A DNA stretch of 64,000 nucleotides from Mesorhizobium sp. STM 4661 (GTDB lineage Bacteria > Pseudomonadota > Alphaproteobacteria > Rhizobiales > Rhizobiaceae), in contig NZ_CAAF010000077.1 of assembly GCF_000359125.1 (NCBI RefSeq), positions 1 through 64,000 of the forward strand. Reading direction: 5' to 3'. A model generated the notes under the pieces. It searched no databases, was not told the DNA's origin, and saw only the letters and a program-made list of their open reading frames with translations. The stretch's first letter is position 1. The number at the start of each line of letters is the position of its first letter. Below are positions 40,537-50,083 of this stretch, in pieces. A program made the position numbers and the translations under genes.

Positions 40537-41409
40537 AATCAAGAGATGCATTGTGATGGATGAAGAGCTATGGCTGCAGCAAAGACAGCGCGGCATAAAG
40601 AGCGCCGAGGGGCTCTTCTTCGAGCGGCGGCCGAGGCGTTTTTCGAACAAGGCTACGCTGCGACAAGCATCGACGCGATCATCGGACGCGCCGGCGGCTC
40701 GAAGCGCAACATCTACAGTGAGTTCGGCAACAAGGAGGGCCTGTTCTCGGCGATCGTGACGGAAAGCGCAGACAAAGCGCTTTCGACCTTGGAAATCGAG
40801 GACATCGAAAGCCACGATTTGCAGGCGACGCTGACCGCGTTTGGTCGGCATCTCATGGACGTCTACATGTCGTCCACCGTGATCGGCATCTACCGAATTG
40901 CCGTCACCGAGGCCAATCGCTTCCCTGATCTGGTGAAGTCGTTTTACGAACAAGGACCAGGCAGGACCACAGTGAGGCTCGCCGAGGTCCTTGAAGTGGC
41001 CAGAGAACGAGGGGAAATTCAGGCAGATGATTGCCTCCGTGTAGCCGGGCATTTTGTCGGCATGATCCGTGACAACCTTCACCTGCAGGTCGTTCTCGGG
41101 CTGCGCCCGGCACCGTCGGACGAAGAAGCACAGGAGGCGGTCGCATCCGTCGTAGAGATCTTCTTGAACGGCGTTCGACCTGGCCGGGGCAAGTAGAAGG
41201 GCGGTTGTCGCCTCCAACATCGAGCCGTCTGGTGAGCGTTCGGGCGGTGTGCCAATGCTGCATTCGACCCATGCTTCTCGACACTCCTGGGCCTCATCAA
41301 TGATCCGCCTCACGTCGTCCGCGGCGACGTTGTCGCGCCTCATCAAGCACTGGATGATTGGGTCAGCCAGCATCTCTTTGATCGTTGGTTCGGCGTTTGC
41401 GGGGTCCAT
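40504..41409 (-). CDS. Small Mesorhizobium-type hypothetical, stop lost, frame antisense to tetR
   Basis: The ATG at 41409 with AAGGGA upstream starts MDPANAEPTIKEMLADPIIQ then CLMRRDNVAADDVRRIIDEA, a short conserved helical protein normally about 60-70 residues. Here the frame does not stop but runs 230 further codons antisense to the tetR gene to 40504. Only the first 50-70 residues (about 41200-41409) are convincing. Either a recent deletion removed the stop or a fused product is made. Confidence 0.5.
   Translation of the reverse strand: MDPANAEPTIKEMLADPIIQCLMRRDNVAADDVRRIIDEAQECREAWVECSIGTPPERSPDGSMLEATTALLLAPARSNAVQEDLYDGCDRLLCFFVRRCRAQPENDLQVKVVTDHADKMPGYTEAIICLNFPSFSGHFKDLGEPHCGPAWSLFVKRLHQIREAIGLGDGNSVDADHGGRHVDVHEMPTKRGQRRLQIVAFDVLDFQGRKRFVCAFRHDRREQALLVAELTVDVALRAAGASDDRVDACRSVALFEKRLGRRSKKSPSALFMPRCLCCSHSSSSITMHLLIGNVRYHICQW
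40570..41196 (+). CDS. TetR-family repressor
   Basis: 208 residues. N-terminal HTH: RHKERRGALLRAAAEAFFEQ, GYAATSIDAIIGRAGGSKRN, IYSEFGNKEGLFSAIV, the canonical TetR signature. A C-terminal all-helical ligand domain of the TetR_C (AcrR-like) type follows. Divergent from the EmrAB-like operon with two palindromic operators between, so it most likely represses both. An upstream frame from 40553 is not used. Confidence 0.92.
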   Translation: MAAAKTARHKERRGALLRAAAEAFFEQGYAATSIDAIIGRAGGSKRNIYSEFGNKEGLFSAIVTESADKALSTLEIEDIESHDLQATLTAFGRHLMDVYMSSTVIGIYRIAVTEANRFPDLVKSFYEQGPGRTTVRLAEVLEVARERGEIQADDCLRVAGHFVGMIRDNLHLQVVLGLRPAPSDEEAQEAVASVVEIFLNGVRPGRGK

Positions 41410-41519
41410 GGTCTGTTCCCTTGTCCGGCTCGGGCTCGCACTTGTGCCTCCGCCGAAGCATCCTAGGGGACGGCCGCAGCAGCAGGTCCGCGAGTCCGTC
41501 CCCGGTGTTTGGCCTTGGA

Positions 41520-41879
41520 TTATCTGGAGCCGCCGGGCCTGGTGATCGACGGAGCCTGCGACCTGCGACTTGCCGCAAGCTGCATGGCAGCAATCGTCGC
41601 GACGCAAATGCCTATCACGACGTGCGTCCACATCGACCCGAATCCGAGCAGGAATGGAGCGACCACTGTCCAGCACCCCAAGGTGAGATTGGACCATTCG
41701 GCCCAATCGCCGTAGCGATAGAGCGCCACGGCAGAACAGCATACAATCAGCGTGCCTACGATCCCCGCGTTCCAGGCCGCGAGCGGTAACGCGGCGAACA
41801 TGAAGGCAGAGCAGGCCAGGCATGCGCCCAGAATGAGGTTGGTCCATTCCAACCCTTTGCTTGGTACTTCACTTGTCAT
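41520..41879 (-). CDS. SPW-repeat membrane protein
   Basis: 119 residues. Two SPW-type units (GLEWTNLILGACLACSAFMF and DWAEWSNLTLGCWTVVAPFL) each give a helix pair, four spans in total. The W-x-N-L-x-L-G motif is diagnostic. Function unknown. The upstream region contains GTAGAAT and ATTCTAC as an inverted repeat (about 41946 and 41974). Confidence 0.8.
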   Translation of the reverse strand: MTSEVPSKGLEWTNLILGACLACSAFMFAALPLAAWNAGIVGTLIVCCSAVALYRYGDWAEWSNLTLGCWTVVAPFLLGFGSMWTHVVIGICVATIAAMQLAASRRSQAPSITRPGGSR

Positions 41880-42371
41880 CTTCTTCTCCTTTGAGTTTAT
41901 AGATGCCTAACCTCTCGCATTACTGAGATTGAGGCAGGTTGTAGTAGAATGACGTAGTCCGATGCATTATACTATTCTACCCAGGCATCTATTGGGCGAT
42001 GCAAAGGGCTAGGGCAGTCGGTCGCAGGGATGGCACACACGTGCTGGGGCATAGGGGAAGGCGCCCCCCTCGTGAGAACAGCGCGCTGCCTTCGACCGGG
42101 CTTGTGTCGGATTGCCATCCACGTCTTGCTGCTGGGGACTCGGTCTAGCCGCGGGCGATCGCAGTGCAACGATCTGGATCCGGAGCAGCGCCTTTCACCG
42201 GCCACTGCCAGAATCAGATCAAAAGCAGCGGCACCAAGCGCATCCTTCAGGGGGCGCGGCAGCCTGCGGCAAAGCCATTCATCAAGGCGCCATCAGCGTT
42301 AGTCGACGATCCCCGGAGACGCTCTTCTTCCGGCCATAAGGGCCGGCCGCAGAACCTCTTCTCATGAGCTA
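41880..42371. other. 490-bp gap without supported gene
   Basis: Plus-strand frames exist between 42030 and 42370 but show no family resemblance or ribosome site. The missing 5' end of the EamA gene would be expected here and is absent. Confidence 0.45.
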
Positions 42372-43161
42372 GGTTTGCGGTCGTTGGCCGGCGCGCGAGC
42401 TGGGCAAATGGTGGGGTCGCGTTTTTCTCCTGGGAGCCCTCAATTTTTCAATCTTCTGGTATCTGCTGTTCGTTGCCGCCTATCGACTGCCTGGTGGCGT
42501 CGCGGCCACGGTAGGGGCTATGCAGCCGCTTTTCGTGCTTTTCCTGGCGCGCTTCATGATCGGAACGTCGATACGCCCAGTTTCCGTCTTTGCTGCGCTT
42601 GCCGGAGTTCTCGGCGTCGCCATACTAATACTGCAGCCAAATGCGAGGTTCGATCCGGTGGGACTTATAGCCGGTCTCGGCAGTGCCGTATCTCTTGCGG
42701 CGGGCTTAGTGCTGAGCAAACGCTGGCAAGCGCCGGTCTCGGCGCTCACTTTCTCGGCCTGGCAACTAACCGCCGGCGGATTGCTGCTTTTGCCGTTCGC
42801 TCTTGCGGTGGAGCCAGCCCTGCCCATGCCGAGCGCGAAGAACTTGGCCGGCTTCATCTGGCTTGCCGTGCCCGGCGCGGCTTTGACCTACATCCTTTGG
42901 TTTCGCGGCATTGCGCGGCTCGGACCTGCGGCTGTCGCCCCGCTCGGCCTGCTGAGCCCAGTCGTCGCGGTGGTAATCGGCTGGATGGTGCTCGGCCAGA
43001 GCCTCGGAGCGTTCCAACTAACTGGTATGGCGATCGTGCTGCTCAGCGTTTGGGCGGGGCAGAAGGTCCCGCAGGCCGCTCAGGTACCTCGACCTAGCAG
43101 AATGCGTGACCGCATCTCCCGAAAACTTTCGGCCTCCAACCTCGAAAGGAAGAAAACATGA
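42372..43161 (+). pseudogene. EamA-family permease lacking its N-terminus
   Basis: The open frame starts after TAG 42369-42371 and reads LGKWWGRVFLLGALNFSIFW, YLLFVAAYRLPGGVAATVGA, GVLGVAILILQPNARFDPVG, WQLTAGGLLLLPFALAVEPA, LGLLSPVVAVVIGWMVLG. These are helices 3-10 of a DMT/EamA transporter. The first 60-80 residues are missing. An internal ATG at 42520 would give an even shorter protein. It overlaps the next start in ATGA. Confidence 0.7.
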
Positions 43162-44417
43162 AACCCTCCCGTACAATTCGCGTAATTGGCCTGCTCTTGC
43201 TCGGCAGCGCGAGTCTTTTGACCGAAGCACAAATAGCCCATGCCGCCGACGTGAAGTCCGTTTCGAGGCTCGCATTCGGCCCCGACAGCATTCTCTTTGT
43301 TGCCGACTGGAAAGGCGCCCAGGTGCATGCGCTGGCGTTGCCGGCGCCCGTGCCCAGAAGCGGCGAAGGCACCTTCAATATCGTGGACCTGGAGGCGTTG
43401 CTTTCCAAGTCGCTAGGCGCTGGCAAGGTCAAGGTCGAAGACATGGCGGCGCGCCCTGGCTCGGGCGAGGTGTACCTGGCGGTGAGTATCGGAGCGAACA
43501 AGACGCCGGCGGTTGTTGCCGTGACTTCCGACAAAAAGGTGCGCGAGCTCAACCTTGCGAGCATCAAGTCTACGACGGTTGCGCTGAAGAACCCGAACAA
43601 CTCCAACTACGAGTTCTGGAAGGAAACACCGGAACGCAGCTTCACTGTCACGGACATGAAGTGGAACAACGGCGAGTTGTTCGTTGCGGGCCTGTCAAAT
43701 CAGGATTTCGCGTCGACTCTGCGTCGCATCCCGTACCCGTTCACCAGCCAACAGACGATGACGTCGGTGGAGATCTACCACACCACGCACAACCAGATTG
43801 AAACGCGCGCTCCCATTCGCGCAATGTCGTTCGCAACGCTTGGCGGAAAGCCTTACGTCGTCGCCGCGTATCTCTGCACGCCGCTCGTGACCATCCCGCT
43901 CGAGGACTTGAAGGACAGTGCGCACATCAAGGGCAAGGCCATCGCGGAACTGGGCTACGGCAACACCCCCGCGGACATGATTTCGTACAGCGCCAAGGAC
44001 CCGAGCGACAAGCCGCAAGACATGCTGATGCTGTTGAATTACCAACGCTCGGGCAACATCATCCCGGTCTCCGAGGTCGAGGCTGCGAACGAGAAGCCAG
44101 GCATCGACAAGCCCGTGCCTGCCGGCCAAATCGTCGGCGTGCAGGAGACGCCGGCACCGCTGGTGGGGGCCACCCGCATCGACAACCTCGACGACCAGTT
44201 CTTCATCGTTGTGCGCCGAGAGCTGGAGAAGGATGCCCTGCAGTTGGTGTCGTTCGACAAGGCCATGCTCTTCCGGCTAACCGATTACGTCTCCGAGTAC
44301 GACTTTCCGCAGTACCGCTACAACAACAACGCATTCCAGCTCAAGAACTTCAAGCCTGCCCATGACATCCTGATGAAGCAGGAAGGGTTCCCCGAGCTCA
44401 TCGGTTCGCACGAGTGA
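43158..44417 (+). CDS. Periplasmic hypothetical protein, beta-propeller-like
   Basis: 419 residues with a signal peptide (LLLLGSASLLTEAQIAHAAD). The mature protein repeats strand-turn units (SRLAFGPDSILFVADWKGAQ, DMAARPGSGEVYLAVSI, FTVTDMKWNNGELFVAGLSN, AMSFATLGGKPYVVAAYLCT, TRIDNLDDQFFIVVRRE) consistent with a propeller. No enzyme motif. It forms an operon with the next gene; both look exported. Could be an electron-transfer or binding protein. Confidence 0.65.
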   Translation: MKPSRTIRVIGLLLLGSASLLTEAQIAHAADVKSVSRLAFGPDSILFVADWKGAQVHALALPAPVPRSGEGTFNIVDLEALLSKSLGAGKVKVEDMAARPGSGEVYLAVSIGANKTPAVVAVTSDKKVRELNLASIKSTTVALKNPNNSNYEFWKETPERSFTVTDMKWNNGELFVAGLSNQDFASTLRRIPYPFTSQQTMTSVEIYHTTHNQIETRAPIRAMSFATLGGKPYVVAAYLCTPLVTIPLEDLKDSAHIKGKAIAELGYGNTPADMISYSAKDPSDKPQDMLMLLNYQRSGNIIPVSEVEAANEKPGIDKPVPAGQIVGVQETPAPLVGATRIDNLDDQFFIVVRRELEKDALQLVSFDKAMLFRLTDYVSEYDFPQYRYNNNAFQLKNFKPAHDILMKQEGFPELIGSHE

Positions 44418-44424
44418 GGCCGGT

Positions 44425-45195
44425 GTGACGAAGGCGTTGCGCGCTCTGTGCGCCCTGGCCCTATGGACAGCGGCCGCCGCTCAGGCGGTCGCTGCTCAGT
44501 TGGTGCCTGTTGCCGTCCAACCGTCAGGGCCTGAGGTGCCAGCGAACCTGTTGCGCATCTCCCTTGTGTTCGCGCAGCCTGTCGGCGAGCAGGTCCTGCC
44601 ACGGCTAGAACTGCGCCAGGCCAACGGCAATGTCATCGACAAGCCGTTTTTGGAGCAGGAACTCTGGTCTCCCAGCGGCAAGATCTTGACGGTGCTTCTG
44701 CATCCTGGGCGCGTGAAGAGCGGGCTCATCGCCCATGACACCGTCGGACCTGTGCTCCACGCCGACGGGCTGGTGGTGCTGACGTTGGGCGGTCAGGAAA
44801 TCAAGCGCTGGAAGGTGGGTTCGGACGACCACGATGGCCCGCGCCCGTCCGGCTGGAACGTCGGAAGCGTCCGCGCAGGCACACGCGAGCCGCTGGTAGT
44901 GGAGCTGGACGCGCCTATCGACGGTCGGGATGTCGACTACCTCGCGGTTGCGAACTCGAGTAATCGCCGAATCCAGGGGCGCGCTCGGCTCGAAGTTGGC
45001 GAAAAGAGATGGATCTTTGCGCCCGACGCTCCATGGACTGAATTGAGGTACACGCTGGCCGTCTTTGGCAACCTCGAGGATGCTTCCGGCAACCGGTTGA
45101 ACGGACACTTCGAGTCGCCCGGCACTGCGCCTGAGCCGACAGCTGCCGACGTCTACATCCCTCTAGCGATTGACCGAGCGCTGGTGACGCCGTAA
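44425..45195 (+). CDS. Exported hypothetical protein
   Basis: 256 residues from GTG 44425, seven bases after the previous stop. Signal peptide ALRALCALALWTAAAAQAVA. The mature part (LRISLVFAQPVGEQVLPRLE, LTVLLHPGRVKSGLIAHDTV, EPLVVELDAPIDGRDVDYLA, TELRYTLAVFGNLEDASGNR) is beta-rich and reminiscent of bacterial Ig-like proteins. It probably acts with the upstream exported protein. Confidence 0.65.
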   Translation: MTKALRALCALALWTAAAAQAVAAQLVPVAVQPSGPEVPANLLRISLVFAQPVGEQVLPRLELRQANGNVIDKPFLEQELWSPSGKILTVLLHPGRVKSGLIAHDTVGPVLHADGLVVLTLGGQEIKRWKVGSDDHDGPRPSGWNVGSVRAGTREPLVVELDAPIDGRDVDYLAVANSSNRRIQGRARLEVGEKRWIFAPDAPWTELRYTLAVFGNLEDASGNRLNGHFESPGTAPEPTAADVYIPLAIDRALVTP

Positions 45196-45328
45196 GCGCC
45201 GCTTACGCAGTTCCACCGGTATTTTTCACCGGCAGCGAAAACTGTCCGCACCACTGCGAGCTTATTCCCCCGCCACGTTGTCCGTAAGTTGATGTCCATC
45301 GAACAGATCGACATTAACAAAGGATTCG

Positions 45329-46129
45329 ATGATGACGCGCGCGGAACTTGCCGATGTCACACGGTTGACGAGCCTCGCTGCGTTGACTGCCTCTATCGCT
45401 CACGAGGTCAACCAGCCGCTGGCCGGTATCATCACCAACGCCAGCACCTGTCTCAGGATGCTGGCCGCCGACCCGCCCAATGTTGAGGGCGCCCGCGAGA
45501 CCGCGCGCCGCGCCATCCGCGACGGCAATCGCGCGGCCGATGTGATCACGCGGCTGCGTGCTCTTTTCAGCAAGCGGGCAGCCGCGATCGAACCCATCGA
45601 TCTTAACGAGGCCACTGCCGAGGTAGTTGCCCTGTTGTCAGGCGACCTTCAGCGAAATCGCGCGATTCTGCGCACCAAACTTGCCGACGGGCTGCCGAGG
45701 GTCGGCGGCAACCGCGTCCAGCTCCAACAGGTGATCATGAATCTGTTGCGCAATGCTGTGGATGCGATGACCGACGTGGACGATCGCGCGCGGTCAATAT
45801 TGCTCAAGACTGAGCCGGACCAGGACGGCCATGTGCGCCTCTCGGTGCAGGACGCCGGCGTCGGCTTTGGCCCTGCGGGTCCTGACCGGATCTTCGATGC
45901 GTTTTACACCACCAAGAGCGACGGCATGGGAATCGGACTCTATGTCAGCCGTTCCATCATCGAGAACTTTAACGGGCGCCTCTGGGCTCAGGGAAACGAT
46001 GGCCCAGGCGCCACCCTCTGCTTTTCGATCCCGGAATACGTTCCGGATCCCGCGACAACAGATCATATCGGCCCGAGACGGGCGCCCGTGAGCGGGTGCA
46101 GGCCGACCCGTGACGAAGCCCGCAGCTGA
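45329..46129 (+). CDS. Sensor-less histidine kinase
   Basis: 266 residues from ATG 45329 (AAAGGA). HisKA with the phospho-His in LTASIAHEVNQPLAGIITNA, then the HATPase (QLQQVIMNLLRNAVDAMTDV, VQDAGVGFGPAG, FYTTKSDGMGIGLYVSRSII). It is nearly identical to the C-terminal core of the ten-PAS kinase at 53262 but has only eight residues before that core. It therefore looks like a duplicated and trimmed copy. No receiver gene is adjacent. Confidence 0.8.
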   Translation: MMTRAELADVTRLTSLAALTASIAHEVNQPLAGIITNASTCLRMLAADPPNVEGARETARRAIRDGNRAADVITRLRALFSKRAAAIEPIDLNEATAEVVALLSGDLQRNRAILRTKLADGLPRVGGNRVQLQQVIMNLLRNAVDAMTDVDDRARSILLKTEPDQDGHVRLSVQDAGVGFGPAGPDRIFDAFYTTKSDGMGIGLYVSRSIIENFNGRLWAQGNDGPGATLCFSIPEYVPDPATTDHIGPRRAPVSGCRPTRDEARS

Positions 46130-46160
46130 GCAACCGCTCACGCTTTTCCTGGAATTGCTC

Positions 46161-47216
46161 CTAGCTCATGGCGTCTGCGTCCATGACCGCCTGGGCGAAG
46201 GCCTCAGGTGCTTCCTGGGGAAGGTTGTGACCGATGCCGCCGCTGACAACGCGATGGGTGTACTTGCCCGAGAACTTTTTTGCATAGGCACTGGCATCAG
46301 CGTGCGGCGCGCCGTTGGCGTCGCCCTCGAGCGTGATTGTAGGAACGGTGATAACCGGCGCCTGCGCAAGTTGCCTTTCAAGCGCGTCGAACGTCGCTTC
46401 GCCTTCGGCGAGGCCGAGCCGCCAGCGGTAGTTGTGGATGACGATGTCGACGTGGTCGGGATTGTCGAAGGCGGCGGCACTGCGCTCGAAAGTGGCATCG
46501 TCGAAGTTCCACTGCGGCGAGGCGATCTGCCAGATGAGCCTAGCGAAGTCGCGCCGGTATTTCTCGTAGCCGGCGCGACCGCGCTCGGTGCTGAAATAGT
46601 ACTGGTACCACCACTGCAACTCGGCTTTCGGCGGCAGTGGCTGCTTGCCGAGCTGCTGGTTGCCGATCAAATAGCCGCTCACGGAGACCAGCGCCTTGCA
46701 GCGTTCCGGCCAGAGTGCTGCAACGATGTTGGCAGTCCGGGCGCCCCAGTCGCAGCCGCCGACGATCGCCTTATCGATCGCAAGGGCATCTATCAGGGCG
46801 AGGATATCGGAGGCGATGACGGACTGTTGGCCGTTGCGCACCGTCGTATCGGACAGGAAGCGGGTTGGGCCATAGCCACGCAGATAGGGGACGATCACAC
46901 GATAACCTCTCGAAGCCAGCAAATGCGTGGCATCGACATAGGTGTGGATGTCATAGGGCCAGCCATGAAGCAGGATAACCGGCGTGCCGTCGCCAGGACC
47001 CATTTCGGCATAGCTCACGCTAAGCGCCCCGGCATTAACCTGCTTCAACGGTGTGAAACTATTGCGCATGGTGGTTGCCTTTGCTGGATCCGTCGCGACG
47101 GGCGCTGGCTTGGCTGGCGCGATCAGCCCCAGCTCGGCGGCGAACGTCATCGCCGTTGCGCCAATCAAATGGCGACGACGGAAATCGACGGTTGCGGGAG
47201 TCCTGTCCGTGTTCAT
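46161..47216 (-). CDS. Tat-exported epoxide-hydrolase-like alpha/beta hydrolase
   Basis: 351 residues from ATG 47216. FRRRHLIGATAMTFAAELGL is a twin-arginine-type signal. The core has ILLHGWPYDIHTYVD (HGxP oxyanion), a nucleophilic Asp in VGGCDWGARTANIVAALW, and a terminal His in SGGIGHNLPQEAPEA, the epoxide hydrolase/haloalkane dehalogenase pattern. Acts probably in the periplasm. First of four minus-strand redox/detoxification genes. Confidence 0.85.
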   Translation of the reverse strand: MNTDRTPATVDFRRRHLIGATAMTFAAELGLIAPAKPAPVATDPAKATTMRNSFTPLKQVNAGALSVSYAEMGPGDGTPVILLHGWPYDIHTYVDATHLLASRGYRVIVPYLRGYGPTRFLSDTTVRNGQQSVIASDILALIDALAIDKAIVGGCDWGARTANIVAALWPERCKALVSVSGYLIGNQQLGKQPLPPKAELQWWYQYYFSTERGRAGYEKYRRDFARLIWQIASPQWNFDDATFERSAAAFDNPDHVDIVIHNYRWRLGLAEGEATFDALERQLAQAPVITVPTITLEGDANGAPHADASAYAKKFSGKYTHRVVSGGIGHNLPQEAPEAFAQAVMDADAMS

Positions 47217-47291
47217 GACGAATGCCTCGCAGATTTCAGTTGCGGGCGATCGGCGCATCGTGCGCGCCGGTCGCCAGTTCCAACGGCTGCG

Positions 47292-47729
47292 TCAGACGAG
47301 ACTGACTGTCACGTCGATGTTTTTGCTCAACGCCTTGGAATAGGGGCAGATCTGGTGCGCTTCCTCGACGAGGGCTTGCGCGACATCCCGCTCGACGCCT
47401 GGCAGGCTTACGTTGAGGCGGGCGCGCAGGAAAAAGCCCTCGCTGCCATGGTTCAGGTCGACTTCGGCGTCGATGGTCGGGTCCGAGGCGAGCGTCACTC
47501 TGCGCTTGCGCGCCACGATGTCGAGCGCACCTTCGAAGCAGGCCGACCAGCCGGCCGCCAGCATCTGCTCGGGGTTGGTGCCCGGTCGTCCGGAGCCGGG
47601 CGGCGAAAACTTGACTTCGAGCTGGCCGTCGTCGCTACGGGCGATGCCGTGATCGCGGCCGCCCTGCGTGTGAGCCCTTCCTGTATACAGAAGCTTCTCG
47701 CCCTGCGGGGCCGTTGCAGCTTGTGACAT
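47292..47729 (-). CDS. ohr: Organic hydroperoxide resistance protein (Ohr/OsmC)
   Basis: 145 residues. LLYTGRAHTQGGRDHGIARS, PEQMLAAGWSACFEGALDIV (Cys 64 region) and VEEAHQICPYSKALSKNIDV (second Cys) are the two redox cysteines of Ohr. It reduces organic and fatty-acid hydroperoxides using lipoyl-linked thiols. 75 bp from its neighbour; an OhrR gene is not seen nearby. Confidence 0.92.
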   Translation of the reverse strand: MSQAATAPQGEKLLYTGRAHTQGGRDHGIARSDDGQLEVKFSPPGSGRPGTNPEQMLAAGWSACFEGALDIVARKRRVTLASDPTIDAEVDLNHGSEGFFLRARLNVSLPGVERDVAQALVEEAHQICPYSKALSKNIDVTVSLV

Positions 47730-47782
47730 GGTCGTTCCTTTCGGTTTCTAAGAATGATCGGGAGAAAATTTCGGAGCCTGCG

Positions 47783-48589
47783 TCAGGCCGCTGCGGCAAC
47801 GCGGTAGCGTGCTGCGGGAAGGCGATTTGACAGATTGGGGATGAGTTTTTGACGGGCCGCTTCGTAAGCGTCCCAGTCGGCGGCGTCGGGCAGTGCGGGG
47901 ATGGTGACCAGCTCACCCTGGTCGAAACCCGAAAGAGCAGCATCGACCATGTCCTCGGCGGACATGAGGATTGCGCTTGGAAGGTTTTCGAGGGGCCTGC
48001 CGGACAGGTCCCAGAAATCCGTGGCGGTGGCGCCTGGCAGTACGGCCTGGATGCGCACATTGCTGGCGGCCAGCTCCTTGAACAGCGACAGGCTGAGCGC
48101 CAGAACGAAGGCTTTCGTACCGCCATAGACGCCGTTGAGGGATTCCGGCCGGATGGCAACGATCGACGCCACGTTGACGATCGCTCCTGCGCCACGCGCC
48201 GCGAAGGTCGGCGCTGCGGCATAGGTCAGGCGGGTGAGCGCGGTAACGTTCAGCGAAATCATCCGCTCCATCGCGTCGACATCGGCCTCCAACAATGGGG
48301 CGACTGAACCGATGCCGGCGTTGTTGACCAGCATGGTGATGCCCGGCTCTGTTGCGAGCAGCGTCTCGATCCGCTTCAAGTCGGCTCTATCGTTGAGATC
48401 TGCGGCAATGACGTTGACAGCGCGGCCAGTGGCGCCGGCAATGCGTCCCGCCACCGCATCGAGCTTCTTCTGGCTGCGGGCAACCAGGATGAGATCGTAG
48501 CCGCGGCGTGCGAGCCTGTCGGCGTAGATCGCGCCGATCCCTGAAGAGGCGCCTGTGACAACTGCGATCCCTTTGGAAGTAGTAGACAT
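47783..48589 (-). CDS. SDR-family dehydrogenase
   Basis: 268 residues from ATG 48589 (GGAGA). IAVVTGASSGIGAIYADRLA (TGxxxGIG), VIAADLNDRADL, MLVNNAGIGS, VNVASIVAI and Y-x-x-x-K as YGGTKAF. A classical short-chain dehydrogenase with unknown substrate. Frames upstream of the ATG are not conserved. Confidence 0.9.
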   Translation of the reverse strand: MSTTSKGIAVVTGASSGIGAIYADRLARRGYDLILVARSQKKLDAVAGRIAGATGRAVNVIAADLNDRADLKRIETLLATEPGITMLVNNAGIGSVAPLLEADVDAMERMISLNVTALTRLTYAAAPTFAARGAGAIVNVASIVAIRPESLNGVYGGTKAFVLALSLSLFKELAASNVRIQAVLPGATATDFWDLSGRPLENLPSAILMSAEDMVDAALSGFDQGELVTIPALPDAADWDAYEAARQKLIPNLSNRLPAARYRVAAAA

Positions 48590-48707
48590 TTCATTCTCCG
48601 ATCCGGTTTTGCGCCGTCTGGTGGCGATGGATTGTGGGATGCGCGGCCGGGGGGAGGACCCGGCCGCGCGTGCGGCAGTGAGCGGTGGGGAGGGCCGCCC
48701 TGTCGCT

Positions 48708-50015
48708 TTAGATTTGCTGGCGCAGCGGCCGGAACGCGGTGCGCAGCTCTTCCGAAAAGACCTTCGGCTGTTCCCAGGCAGCGAAGTGGCCGCCCTTGGC
48801 GAGCTTGTTATAGTGAATAAGCTTGGGGTACGCCTTCTCGGCCCAGCTCTTCGGCGCTGCGTAAATCTCATCGGGGAAGGCACTCACAGCAACCGGCAGC
48901 TTGACGCCGCGAACGTCGAAGAAGCCTGCTCCATTCGAGATCTGCGTCGTATCCCAGTACAGCCGGGCCGAGGAGACCGCCGTATTCGTCAGCCAGTAAA
49001 GCGTGACGTTGTCGAGGATATCGTCACGCGTCAGGCCTTCCGTTGCCCCGTCGAAGACGCGAGCGATGAGGTCATAGCTGCGGATGTCATGGTCGAGCAT
49101 CCATGCTGCCAGACCGACCGGCGAGTCGGCGATGCCGTAGAGGCTTTGCGGCCGGTTCGACATTTCCAGCGCATAACCCAGCCCCTTGCCGTAGAATTCG
49201 ATCAGCTGATCCCACGCATTGCGTTCTTCCGCGGTCAGATCGGCGGGAGGCGCCTCGTGGAATGCGAGTGCCTTCGAGATGTTGGCCGGCACCGTGGCCG
49301 CCATGTTGGTGTGGATGCCGAGCAATCCCTGCGGCTGCTGCAGGGCCATGATCTCGGAGACGGCATTACCCCAGTCGCCGCCCTGCGCCACATATTTCGT
49401 GTAGCCAAGGCGCTGCATCAGCGTTGCCCATGCTTGGCCGATGGTGACAGGAGTCCAGCCAGGTGCTGTCGGTTTGCCGGAGAAGCCGTGACCGGGCAAC
49501 GACGGGATCACGACGTGAAACGCGTCAGCTGCGCTGCCGCCATGCGCCGTCGGATCGGTAAGCGGGCCGATGATCTTCAGCTGTTCGATGATCGAGCCCG
49601 GCCATCCATGCGTAACGATCACCGGCAATGCGTTCTCGTGCTTTGAGCGCACGTGAATGAAGTGAATGTCCAGTCCATTAATCTCGGTGACGAACTGGGG
49701 CAAGGCGTTGAGACGCGCCTCCACCTTGCGCCAGTCGTGATCGGTCGCCCAGTACTGGGCGAGCTTCTGCACCGTCGCCAATTGCACGCCCTGGGAGTGG
49801 TCTGTGACGGTTTCCTTGTCGGGCCAGCGGGTCGCCGCCACGCGCTGGCGCAAATCGTCGAGGCGCTCTTGGGGGATACTGACGGAGAAGGGGCGGATCG
49901 CTTCCGCTTCCGCTGCCGCTGCGCCCAATGCCTTCGGAACCATGCTGATAACGCCGACCGCAGCCGTAGCGGCGAGAAGCTCACGCCTCGTAGGGGAAAG
50001 TAAATCTGCTGACAT
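48708..50015 (-). CDS. Tat-exported epoxide hydrolase with EHN domain
   Basis: 435 residues. TRRELLAATAAVGVISMVPK is a twin-arginine signal. An N-terminal EHN domain (IRPFSVSIPQERLDDLRQRV) and hydrolase core follow: IVTHGWPGSIIEQLKIIGPL (oxyanion), nucleophile Asp in VAQGGDWGNAVSEIMAL, and His in KGGHFAAWEQP. This matches microsomal-type/juvenile-hormone-type bacterial epoxide hydrolases. A conserved regulon-type palindrome is 80 bp upstream. Confidence 0.9.
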   Translation of the reverse strand: MSADLLSPTRRELLAATAAVGVISMVPKALGAAAAEAEAIRPFSVSIPQERLDDLRQRVAATRWPDKETVTDHSQGVQLATVQKLAQYWATDHDWRKVEARLNALPQFVTEINGLDIHFIHVRSKHENALPVIVTHGWPGSIIEQLKIIGPLTDPTAHGGSAADAFHVVIPSLPGHGFSGKPTAPGWTPVTIGQAWATLMQRLGYTKYVAQGGDWGNAVSEIMALQQPQGLLGIHTNMAATVPANISKALAFHEAPPADLTAEERNAWDQLIEFYGKGLGYALEMSNRPQSLYGIADSPVGLAAWMLDHDIRSYDLIARVFDGATEGLTRDDILDNVTLYWLTNTAVSSARLYWDTTQISNGAGFFDVRGVKLPVAVSAFPDEIYAAPKSWAEKAYPKLIHYNKLAKGGHFAAWEQPKVFSEELRTAFRPLRQQI

Positions 50016-50083
50016 AACGTCCTCCTATGCAAAGGAAATTCATTTGACTTGTGCATAGTTCTGTCGTCAGCGACGTTAAATCC

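Noticed and set aside
46110..47726. Plus-strand open frame of 538 codons
   Set aside because: Antisense to the epoxide hydrolase and Ohr genes, whose catalytic motifs are intact.
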